NCBI GenBank assembly: GCA_002702965.1
Contig: PADE01000147.1
Span: forward strand, 4,485 to 9,786
Direction of reading: 5' to 3'
From: Planctomycetaceae bacterium
GTDB taxonomy: Bacteria > Planctomycetota > Planctomycetia > Pirellulales > Pirellulaceae
DNA length: 5,302 bases
In this document: piece by piece, positions 1 to 5,302 of the stretch
How positions within the stretch are numbered: position 1 is the stretch's first letter
Layout: every line of letters begins with the position of its first letter
The notes under the pieces: generated by a model
Seen by the model: the letters and a program-made list of their open reading frames with translations, nothing else
Told to the model about the DNA's origin: nothing
The model's database searches: none
Position numbers and translations under genes: made by a program

Positions 1-1
1 T

Positions 2-712
2 CAAATTGAAAACCGCGTTCTCTTGGCCAAGCATACCCGCCGCGAGTTTCGTCAGCGAATGGAGTCGGCGGAACTGAAGGCGTGTATCATTCCGGTCGCC
101 GCGACCGAGCAGCACCTTGAACACCTGGCGATGGAACACGATTTCCGTAGCGTGATGCATGTCGCCGTGGCGGTCGCCAAGAGACTGGATCCCCAAGTCG
201 TTGTGGCCCCCTCGATGAGCATTGGAATTAGCGAACATCACATGCGGCACCAAGGTACCCTGACGGCGATGCCAGGAAGCTGGCTGGGAGTCTTATTCGA
301 CACTATTCGCAGCGTGCACGCTGCGGGAATTTCTAATATTCTCGTATTGAATGGACACGGTGGAAATGTGGCCCCATGCGAGGGAATTTGGGGCCAGTTT
401 CTACAGCGACTAGAAATCAACTTGTGGTTCAAACCGTATTGGGATTTTCTGGACGAAGAAGTTGCGAAGGCGAACCTCAAGACGGGTGTCTGGCCGGGCC
501 ATGCCCAGGAATTTGAGACGGCGTTCGCCATGGCTGCCTTTCCTGATAACGTGCGTCACGATGCCATGCAGGATCAAGAGGATCGCTCTCCCCAACAGGC
601 ATCCGGCGAGGCGGGACAGGCGATGATCGACTCCATTGTCAGTCACACGTCCGATTTTCTGGCGGGCATGATCGCCGGCACACAAGTGGCGGAAATTCCC
701 GATTTTCACTAG
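2..712 (+). CDS. Creatininase-family metal-dependent amidohydrolase (5' partial)
   Basis: The protein belongs to the creatininase family (creatininase, ArfB/MftE-like amidohydrolases), cytoplasmic enzymes that cleave amide bonds with a dinuclear metal centre. Numbering from the TTG at 23, the family blocks appear in order: TEQH with E29 and H31, D40 in MEHD, ISEHH at 69-73, NGHGGN at 110-115 and GHAQEFETA at 159-167. E29, H31, D40, H112 and probably E165 are the expected metal ligands or active-site residues. Creatininase proper has a Glu in the NGHYEN motif where this protein has Gly, so the substrate is probably not creatinine and is left unassigned. The frame stays open upstream of the TTG to base 2 (QIENRVLL), and that stretch looks like normal family N-terminus. 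The true start therefore probably lies before the window and the TTG is not used. The visible part is 236 residues, near full family length (about 240-270). The next gene on this strand is 133 bp downstream. Family is certain, substrate unknown. Confidence 0.9.
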   Translation, partial: QIENRVLLAKHTRREFRQRMESAELKACIIPVAATEQHLEHLAMEHDFRSVMHVAVAVAKRLDPQVVVAPSMSIGISEHHMRHQGTLTAMPGSWLGVLFDTIRSVHAAGISNILVLNGHGGNVAPCEGIWGQFLQRLEINLWFKPYWDFLDEEVAKANLKTGVWPGHAQEFETAFAMAAFPDNVRHDAMQDQEDRSPQQASGEAGQAMIDSIVSHTSDFLAGMIAGTQVAEIPDFH

Positions 713-828
713 CGTTGATATCAACTGTACTGAGCGCGGAGCCGTTGGAGAGTTCGCTGGGATGTTAGCCACCGACACCCGTTTTGAAGCGGGGGGAGCG
801 CTCTTCGGCAACCGTCTTGGAGTAGGTC

Positions 829-849
829 ATGAACGGATTCTCTGAATGA
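829..849 (+). promoter_or_regulatory. Six-codon leader ORF with ribosome binding site, overlapping the permease start
   Basis: ATG at 829 opens a six-codon frame (MNGFSE) ending in TGA at 847-849, which overlaps the ATG of the permease (846-848) as ATGA. GGAG at 819-822 sits 6 nt before the leader ATG, a good Shine-Dalgarno spacing, while no such motif is properly placed before 846. The leader frame cannot extend upstream because TAG occupies 823-825. Inference: ribosomes load at the leader and re-initiate on the permease. The ORF is very short, so chance is a real alternative. Confidence 0.4.
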
Positions 850-1589
850 CGTTGGAACCGGTGTTTGTCGCTGCGCTGGGAGTCGTATTCGTTGCGGCTT
901 TATCCCGTTCGACATTTGGGTTTGGCGAAGCGCTGATTTCGATGCCGTTACTCTCCATTTTGTTTTCTACCAACGCCGCGGCACCTTGGGTCGCTTTGAA
1001 TTCGGTGACCATCTCTGCCGCCATCTTGGTGCGAGATTGGCGGCAGGTTCAGTTCACAGGAGCCTGGCGTTTGATCCTCGCCGCCTGGGTGGGGATTCCG
1101 GTCGGGTTGCTGTTACTCGATCGGATTGACGAGGAAGCGGTGAAGTTCCTACTGGCGGCCGTGGTGATCCTGTTTGGGATCTATCAACTCGCGCAACCCG
1201 GTCTGTTTCGATTGAGAGACGATCGATTTGCAGGTTTTTTCGGATTTCTGGCCGGGATCTTGGGCGGCGCTTACAACACCGCGGGACCCGTGCTGGTGAT
1301 CTACGCCGCGTCGCGCCGTTGGCAGCCGGCCGATTTTCGAGCGACGATCCAAGCCTTTTCCTTGCCGACCAGTCTGTTGATTATCGCCGGACACGGTTTT
1401 ACGGGACGATTGAATGCCCAAGTTTGGTGGTACTTCGCGCAGTCCGCACCCGTGACGCTGTCTGCGGTCCTGCTGGGTCAATGGCTGCACAAACGGGTTC
1501 GCCCAGAAGCTTTCGCGAAATGGGTCTATCTCTTGTTGATCGCCCTCGGAATCGCGTTGATCGCGAACACCGTCTTGGCGGTTCCCTGA
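846..1589 (+). CDS. TauE/SafE-family membrane permease (putative sulfite/organosulfonate exporter type)
   Basis: This 247-residue protein is almost entirely hydrophobic, with about 7-8 predicted membrane helices, and resembles the TauE/SafE family (also called DUF81) of cytoplasmic-membrane permeases. Members have been linked to export or uptake of sulfite, sulfoacetate and related small anions; the substrate here cannot be read from sequence. The family's duplicated signature is visible twice: a Gly-rich motif at 25-36 (FGFGEALISMPLL region) and its second-half counterpart at 136-153 (LAGILGGAYNTAGPVLVIY), each leading into a membrane helix. Arg/Asp-rich loops fall at 63-68 and 122-127, with a basic stretch around R157-R158. 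Length fits the family (about 240-270). The start is fixed: TGA at 843-845 lies immediately upstream in frame, so nothing earlier is possible. It follows the creatininase gene by 133 bp on the same strand and converges on pntB with 24 bp between stops. No convincing hairpin terminator is seen in that gap. Confidence 0.85.
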   Translation: MTLEPVFVAALGVVFVAALSRSTFGFGEALISMPLLSILFSTNAAAPWVALNSVTISAAILVRDWRQVQFTGAWRLILAAWVGIPVGLLLLDRIDEEAVKFLLAAVVILFGIYQLAQPGLFRLRDDRFAGFFGFLAGILGGAYNTAGPVLVIYAASRRWQPADFRATIQAFSLPTSLLIIAGHGFTGRLNAQVWWYFAQSAPVTLSAVLLGQWLHKRVRPEAFAKWVYLLLIALGIALIANTVLAVP

Positions 1590-1613
1590 GAAACGACGAC
1601 ACCTCGGAGAATA

Positions 1614-2984
1614 TCAGGCGTCTGAGAAGGCGGTCGTGATGTCCAGAACCGCTTGCTCGGCGTCACCGAACAGCATCCAAGTGTTAGGCTCCGCGAACAG
1701 TGGATTGGGAATATTCGCAAATCCAGGACTGAGGCTGCGCTTAATGACAATCACGATCCGTGCTTTGTCGACATCGATGATCGACATGCCCCCGATAGGG
1801 CTGTGCGGGTCGGTTCGCGCCACCGGATTGACGACATCGTTGGCTCCCAAGACGATCGCCACGTCGACGTTGTCCATCATCGGGTTTATCCGGTCCATTT
1901 CGATCAACTGATCATAAGGGACATCGGCTTCTGCCAGGAGCACGTTCATATGACCGTGCATCCGGCCGGCTACCGGGTGGATGGCGTACTCGACTGTTAT
2001 CTGTTGTGCCTCCAGCAGTTTGGCCAGATTCCGCGCGGCGTGCTGCGCTTGTGCGACGGCCATGCCGTAACCGGGGACAAACACCACTCGCTGAGCCGCT
2101 TCGAGCATCAGAGCCACGTTCTCCGCGGTCGTGATTTGAAGGTTGTCGTAAATGCCGTCCTCGGTGGAATATTCCTTCCCGTCCATCGAGCCAAATAGCA
2201 CATTCGTTAGCGAACGATTCATGGTCTTGCACATCAGACGCGTCAGAATAATGCCTGCCGCGCCTACCAGCGAACCACCAATCACGAGGACATGATTTGT
2301 AATGACAAAACCCGTCGCAGCGGCTGCGAGACCCGAATAGGAGTTCAACAGGGCAATCACGACCGGCATATCGGCCTCCCCGATCGGATTAACTATCAGC
2401 ACACCGATCACCGAGGCCAGCAGAACTATTGGCACAAAAACCCATCCCCAGAAGGGGTCGAGGACCGCTAGTAAGATCGCCAGCACCAGCATGGCGACGG
2501 CCGTGATCACGTTGGCCAGTTGTTTGTGTGGAAATTCAATCGGTTGCTTGAATAACTCCAATTCCTGCAGCTTGCCGAATGCGACCAGACTCCCCCAAAA
2601 CGTAATAGCGCCGATGATGCCTGCAACTCCGATCGCGGTTCGCGAATCAACCGTCTCAGCTTTACCGTGCAGCAAGGCCGCGGCTGCAACCAGGACCGAG
2701 GCGGCGCCACCGAAACCGTTAAACAACGCAACCATCTGTGGCATGTCGGTCAGCTTTACCCTCGTGGCGATACCGATGCCTACGATGGCGCCGATCAGAA
2801 GCCCGATCGCGACAGACCAATAGTCGTCCTGCTGGAACAGCGCGACCACGATTGCCAACGTCATCCCGGCGACACCCAGCAGATTTCCTTGAAGCGCAGT
2901 TCGTGGGTGCGACATGCGCTTCAGGCCGACGATGAACAGCACGGCTGCGACGACGTAAAGCGATTGTGTCAGAGCGGTGGTCAC
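1614..2984 (-). CDS. pntB: NAD(P) transhydrogenase subunit beta (membrane domain II plus NADP(H)-binding domain III)
   Basis: PntB carries the bulk of the membrane channel and the NADP(H)-binding domain of proton-translocating transhydrogenase, which transfers hydride between NADH and NADP+. I place the start at GTG 2984, giving 456 residues (E. coli about 462) beginning VTTALTQSLYVVAAVLFIVG, which matches family N-termini. The longer in-frame ATG at 3053 would add 23 non-family residues and overlap pntAB by 50 bp. Nine membrane segments lie between residues 4 and about 252. Domain III shows VPGYGMAVAQAQ (303-314), HPVAGR (336-341), GAND with D383 (380-383) and KRS (415-417), the last expected to hold the NADP 2'-phosphate. 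D205 corresponds to conserved E. coli D213. Odd point: the position of E. coli proton-channel His91 is Asn89 here, and that of Asn222 is Asn214. The gene starts 19 nt after the pntAB stop, so it is co-transcribed, with only a weak ribosome binding site. The domain III motifs are intact, so it should bind nucleotide. Confidence 0.96.
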   Translation of the reverse strand: MTTALTQSLYVVAAVLFIVGLKRMSHPRTALQGNLLGVAGMTLAIVVALFQQDDYWSVAIGLLIGAIVGIGIATRVKLTDMPQMVALFNGFGGAASVLVAAAALLHGKAETVDSRTAIGVAGIIGAITFWGSLVAFGKLQELELFKQPIEFPHKQLANVITAVAMLVLAILLAVLDPFWGWVFVPIVLLASVIGVLIVNPIGEADMPVVIALLNSYSGLAAAATGFVITNHVLVIGGSLVGAAGIILTRLMCKTMNRSLTNVLFGSMDGKEYSTEDGIYDNLQITTAENVALMLEAAQRVVFVPGYGMAVAQAQHAARNLAKLLEAQQITVEYAIHPVAGRMHGHMNVLLAEADVPYDQLIEMDRINPMMDNVDVAIVLGANDVVNPVARTDPHSPIGGMSIIDVDKARIVIVIKRSLSPGFANIPNPLFAEPNTWMLFGDAEQAVLDITTAFSDA

Positions 2985-3003
2985 GGCGGGATTCTCGCAG
3001 CGA

Positions 3004-3504
3004 TTACTTTTTCTGGAACGTGGAAAGCATGCGGTGGGTGACCATGAAGCCACCTGTCACGTTGGTCATTGCCAAGATGACGGCTAGAGTCCCCAGGAGA
3101 GACCCGATAAGGGAGTCTCCAGTTCCGGTGACCAAGAGAGCTCCGACGACCGTGATTCCACTGATCGCATTCGAACCAGACATCAACGGTGGGTGCAGCA
3201 TGGTCGGAACCTTCGAGATCACCTCTAAACCGACAAGAACAGCTAGCACAAAGATGGTTAGACCGGAAATCAGCAAAATGATCTGTACGTCTTGCGGCGC
3301 CCCGTTTTCCGGCGTTATGCCGGTCTCATTCGAGACCTGTTGGGGCTGTTTGCCCGGCGATTCTTGAGCCGTTTCACTCGCCTCGTCCGATGGACTGCGA
3401 TCCGTGGGGGGGGCGGATTGGTCCGCAACGACAAGGCCTACTAAGAGAAACCACGGCGCCGAAACAACCAGGCCAGTGAGGATACGCATCCAATATTTCA
3501 TCAC
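3004..3504 (-). CDS. pntAB: NAD(P) transhydrogenase subunit alpha 2 (membrane part), with extended N-terminus
   Basis: This is the small membrane subunit of three-gene transhydrogenases. The conserved core runs from about 72 to 166: a helix at 74-93, then KVPTMLHPPLMSGSNAISGI (98-117), a second helix with GITVVGALL, and a third ending in GGFMVTHRML. Its length of 166 exceeds the roughly 100-140 of known counterparts because of an extra N-terminus: a hydrophobic segment (7-27, cleavage-like VVA before D28) followed by a Pro/Ser/Gln/Glu-rich linker (28-72). That segment could be a signal peptide, or could replace helix 1 found in fused PntA; either would place the linker outside the membrane. 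Ser115 occupies the place of the Thermus thermophilus proton-pathway His42. The start is GTG 3504 or ATG 3501; AGGA at 3512-3515 favours GTG by spacing (7 versus 10 nt). The gene lies 54 bp after pntAA, in the same frame but separated by TAA and TAG, and 19 bp before pntB. Confidence 0.92.
   Translation of the reverse strand: MMKYWMRILTGLVVSAPWFLLVGLVVADQSAPPTDRSPSDEASETAQESPGKQPQQVSNETGITPENGAPQDVQIILLISGLTIFVLAVLVGLEVISKVPTMLHPPLMSGSNAISGITVVGALLVTGTGDSLIGSLLGTLAVILAMTNVTGGFMVTHRMLSTFQKK
3406..3413 (-). repeat. Run of eight C (on the coding strand) inside pntAB
   Basis: The + strand reads eight consecutive G, so the pntAB coding strand has eight C spanning codons 31-33 (Ala-Pro-Pro) at the beginning of the low-complexity linker. 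Signal-like and core regions are in the same frame across it, which argues that eight is the correct count in this molecule. Runs of this length can slip during replication, and one base gained or lost would abolish the membrane core of PntAB and probably reduce pntB translation. Confidence 0.8.
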
Positions 3505-3511
3505 AGCGATT

Positions 3512-3515
3512 TCCT
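3512..3515 (-). promoter_or_regulatory. Ribosome binding site of pntAB
   Basis: AGGA on the minus strand (tcct on +) precedes GTG 3504 by 7 nt and ATG 3501 by 10 nt. The 7-nt spacing favours the GTG as start. The motif begins within the second in-frame stop (TAG) of the pntAA-pntAB gap. Confidence 0.5.
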
Positions 3516-3558
3516 ACGTAGCGGCGGCTTGGTAGCACCGCAAGTGGGTGTCTACGAA

Positions 3559-4944
3559 TTACTCTCTCGGTTGCTCGGTGGAATCGTCTTCGACGCCTTC
3601 GAGTTCATGGTGACTTTGAGCTTCTTCATCCGTCTCGGTGCTCGTGGGGATGAAATCCCCCGTCTCAGTTGGCTCGTGGGTAACGTCGATGTCGGGATCA
3701 TCGTGATCGCCGTCTGTTTGATCGTCTCCAGGTGCTGTTTCTGGGTCGAGAATCTCTTCGCGGGCGGGCTGGAGTTCTGGAATGAGCGGTTCTCCGGTTT
3801 CCTGAATTCCAAGCAGATCTCGGATGCGCGTATGGACGACCTGTCCCTTGTCTACGATCAGTGTCTCGCAAATGATCTCATCCTCAAGATTCAATGCCAA
3901 CTCACCTTCCTCGGTGACATGCAACAACAGCTTGGCCATGTTACTTCCGAACATCTGGCTGGCGTGGTCGGGAACCTGGGTCGTAATGTTGGTCGGGCCG
4001 AGAATCGTGACGCTGTGGTCACTAATCATCTCGTCGGGCTGAGTCAGTTCACAATTGCCTCCGCACTGGGCTGCCAGATCGACGACAACCGACCCGGCAT
4101 GCATCTGTTGAATTGCTGCCGCCGTGAGCAACACGGGCGCACGTTGGCCAGGGGTTGAGATGGCGGTAATTACCACGTCGCTCTCAATGGCAATGCTCTC
4201 GACCAACTCTCGTTGGCGGGAGTGGTCGGCTTCACTCAACACGCGAGCATAACCGCCGTCGTCTTCGGTGTTGTCGTCTAACGGAAGTTCGATGAACTTG
4301 GCGCCGATACTGCGTGCTTCCTGAGAACTTCCCGGCCGGATGTCATGTGCTTGAACCACGGCGCCTAACTGGCGCGCGGTCGCGATTGCGCGCAATCCCG
4401 CCGCTCCCGCTCCAATCACGAACACCCGTGCCGGGCGCAGCAGGCCGGCCGCATAGGTGACCATCGGAAACAGCCGGGGGAGGTGGTTGGCGGCGAGCAA
4501 CACGGCTCGATATCCGGCAATCATGGCCATCGATGACAGCGCGTCCATGGCTTGAGCGCGCGCGATGCGAGGGATCATCTCCAGTGCCAGGACGGTGATT
4601 CCGAGGTCGGCCATTTCTGCCGACGCTTGGGGGTTGCCGAGTGGGTCGCACATGCCGATGACTGTCTGGCCAGGTCGAAACTTGACGAGGTCGTCGCGAC
4701 CGGCATCTGGATTAGTGCCATAGGTACGCACCTGCAAGAGCAGGTCGGCGGCAAAGGCCTCATCACGGCTGACTAGCACGGCGCCGCTTGACTCGTATTG
4801 GGAGTCCGCAAAACCAGCGCCTGAACCCGCCGAACGTTCTACCAGTACTTGCAGCTTCTGGGCCGTTAGTGAGGCCACCGACTCGGGAGCGAGCGCGACG
4901 CGGAGTTCACCGGGAAAAGTCTCTTTCAGAACCGCGATCTTCAT
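3559..4944 (-). CDS. pntAA: NAD(P) transhydrogenase subunit alpha 1 (NAD(H)-binding domain I), with long acidic C-terminal tail
   Basis: This is the soluble, membrane-peripheral NAD(H)-binding domain I, related to alanine dehydrogenase. It begins MKIAVLKETFPGELRVALAP, the standard family N-terminus, at ATG 4944. The RQD loop that contacts nicotinamide is intact: R126, Q131, D134, matching Rhodospirillum rubrum R127/Q132/D135 in spacing. The Rossmann motif GAGAAG is at 178-183, with the ribose-binding acid D201 in HDIRP. Domain I ends around residue 379. It is followed by about 80 residues unlike any family part I recognise: from 396 to 461, 26 of 66 residues are Asp or Glu, with no Lys and many Thr, Pro and His. 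Total length is 461, against about 375-384 for R. rubrum and Thermus thermophilus alpha 1. It is the first gene of the operon, transcribed from the divergent region at 4945-5177. A weak GGA lies about 6 nt upstream of the start. Assignment is secure; the tail's role is unknown. Confidence 0.96.
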   Translation of the reverse strand: MKIAVLKETFPGELRVALAPESVASLTAQKLQVLVERSAGSGAGFADSQYESSGAVLVSRDEAFAADLLLQVRTYGTNPDAGRDDLVKFRPGQTVIGMCDPLGNPQASAEMADLGITVLALEMIPRIARAQAMDALSSMAMIAGYRAVLLAANHLPRLFPMVTYAAGLLRPARVFVIGAGAAGLRAIATARQLGAVVQAHDIRPGSSQEARSIGAKFIELPLDDNTEDDGGYARVLSEADHSRQRELVESIAIESDVVITAISTPGQRAPVLLTAAAIQQMHAGSVVVDLAAQCGGNCELTQPDEMISDHSVTILGPTNITTQVPDHASQMFGSNMAKLLLHVTEEGELALNLEDEIICETLIVDKGQVVHTRIRDLLGIQETGEPLIPELQPAREEILDPETAPGDDQTDGDHDDPDIDVTHEPTETGDFIPTSTETDEEAQSHHELEGVEDDSTEQPRE

Positions 4945-5121
4945 GATGGTTCCGCGCTGTTACATGCTACTTCAAGAACCCGTCGAGCTTCCGATGTGGC
5001 TCAGCTGATCGCCGTCTAGCAATCCGATCCAAAGTACTCAGAACAACGAGTACCAGCGTATAGGCTGTTTTGTACGGCGCGAAGCCTACCGACAAGAATC
5101 CGATCAGCCGCCCGGACGCGC

Positions 5122-5149
5122 TTGACGCGGGTGACAGGCCTGATAGAAC
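5122..5149 (+). promoter_or_regulatory. Candidate sigma70-type promoter for the oxidoreductase gene
   Basis: TTGACG (5122-5127) matches five of six -35 consensus bases. TAGAAC (5144-5149), 16 bp later, matches four of six -10 bases. Transcription would start near 5156, leaving a short leader that includes the ribosome binding site at 5165-5170. Placement is sensible, but a match of this quality can arise by chance, and planctomycete promoters are not well defined by these motifs. Confidence 0.3.
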
Positions 5150-5164
5150 GCAGGGTTTGGGTCC

Positions 5165-5170
5165 GGAGGA
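5165..5170 (+). promoter_or_regulatory. Strong ribosome binding site of the oxidoreductase gene
   Basis: GGAGGA lies 7 nt before ATG 5178 and is the best Shine-Dalgarno sequence in the window. It fixes the start at 5178 rather than at ATG 5170, which abuts the motif and opens only a three-codon frame ending in TGA at 5179-5181. Confidence 0.75.
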
Positions 5171-5177
5171 TGCGACG

Positions 5178-5302
5178 ATGAGTCCGGTTCGATTTGGTGT
5201 CATCGGTCTTGGTTGGTTTGGGCACAAACACTGCCAGATATTGGCCGATTTGCCGGGTGTGCATTTGCACGCACTTTGCACAAGGACCGAATCACGGCTC
5301 GG
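5178..5302 (+). CDS. Gfo/Idh/MocA-family NAD(P)-dependent oxidoreductase (3' partial)
   Basis: Only the first 41 residues are inside the window. They form the opening of a Rossmann fold: a short beta strand (VRFGVIG), then G10-L-G12-WF-G15, a helix with HKHCQILADLPGV, and the second strand VHLHALCTRTESRL. This pattern, including the His after the glycine loop, the PGV turn and the CTR at the end of strand 2, is typical of the Gfo/Idh/MocA oxidoreductases, which act on sugars, inositols and related polyols. The Arg after strand 2 is often associated with NADP preference, but that is a weak guide here. The catalytic lysine motif and C-terminal domain are outside the window, so the substrate cannot be stated. 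It is divergent from the pnt operon; a functional link through NADP(H) supply is possible but unsupported. Confidence 0.85.
   Translation, partial: MSPVRFGVIGLGWFGHKHCQILADLPGVHLHALCTRTESRL

Larger units (their letters stand above)
4945..5177. other. Divergent intergenic region between the pnt operon and the oxidoreductase gene
   Basis: These 233 bp separate two genes transcribed away from each other and should hold promoters for both. Reading frames that cross it have no recognisable protein features, and one minus-strand frame overlaps the oxidoreductase start, so I treat it as non-coding. On the pnt side, I see no promoter better than a weak TTGTCG-15-TACAAA arrangement on the minus strand far upstream, around 5070-5100, which I do not call. 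I saw no strong inverted repeat that would suggest an operator. Confidence 0.6.

Noticed and set aside
714..725. Perfect 12-bp palindrome GTTGATATCAAC directly after the creatininase stop codon
   Set aside because: About one perfect 12-bp palindrome is expected by chance in a window of this size, it has no flanking extension, and no T-run marks it as a terminator.
1585..1618. Inverted repeat CCTGA...TCAGG bracketing the gap between the convergent permease and pntB genes, as a possible shared terminator
   Set aside because: The stem is only 5 bp with a loop of about 24 nt, both arms simply contain the two TGA stops, and there is no T tract.
1653..2198. Plus-strand frame of 181 codons antisense to pntB
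   Set aside because: It is a shadow of the NADP(H)-binding domain of pntB, with no features of its own.
3529..4158. Plus-strand frame of 209 codons antisense to pntAA
   Set aside because: It is a shadow of the pntAA coding frame, whose family motifs are certain; the antisense protein has no family features.
5170..5181. Three-codon frame ATG CGA CGA TGA overlapping the oxidoreductase start as ATGA
   Set aside because: Its ATG abuts the GGAGG motif, too close to be used, and the motif is ideally spaced for ATG 5178 instead.
4967..5281. Minus-strand reading frame of 104 codons across the divergent intergenic region
   Set aside because: It overlaps the well-supported oxidoreductase start and strong ribosome binding site on the other strand and has no recognisable protein features.
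1..5302. A new multi-gene defence, mobile or biosynthetic system
   Set aside because: All substantial genes fall into known metabolic or transport families; there are no integrases, transposases, nucleases, toxin-antitoxin pairs or repeat arrays.

Overview
The window is an ordinary-looking stretch of chromosome from a bacterium, most likely a planctomycete of the Pirellulales type. That assignment is an inference from the style of the creatininase-family protein, the split three-gene transhydrogenase and the presence of a Gfo/Idh/MocA oxidoreductase; there is no rRNA or other marker to confirm it. I see no mobile element, CRISPR array, tRNA or rRNA.

Layout. On the + strand, 2-712 is the 3' part of a creatininase-family metal-dependent amidohydrolase. 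A 133-bp gap follows, then a TauE/SafE-type membrane permease (846-1589). This pair converges, across only 24 bp, on a minus-strand operon that reads right to left: pntAA (4944-3559), pntAB (3504-3004), pntB (2984-1614). Together these encode a complete three-subunit proton-translocating NAD(P) transhydrogenase. A 233-bp divergent intergenic region (4945-5177) separates pntAA from a + strand Gfo/Idh/MocA oxidoreductase, which starts at 5178 and runs off the window.

How the genes work together. PntAA is the soluble NAD(H)-binding domain I, PntAB supplies the first membrane helices, and PntB supplies the remaining membrane helices and the NADP(H)-binding domain III. The enzyme exchanges hydride between NADH and NADP+ and couples this to proton movement across the cytoplasmic membrane. 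The flanking genes have no demonstrable link to it.

Points worth attention. By alignment from memory, all three membrane positions at which transhydrogenases are known to carry the proton-pathway histidine are non-histidine here (PntB Asn89 and Asn214, PntAB Ser115). PntAA has an acidic C-terminal tail of about 80 residues. PntAB has an extra N-terminal hydrophobic segment plus a Pro/Ser/Gln/Glu-rich linker encoded across a run of eight C. The permease gene seems to be translated through a six-codon leader ORF whose stop overlaps its start codon. The longest pntB reading frame overcalls the start by 23 codons. I found no clearly new multi-gene system.
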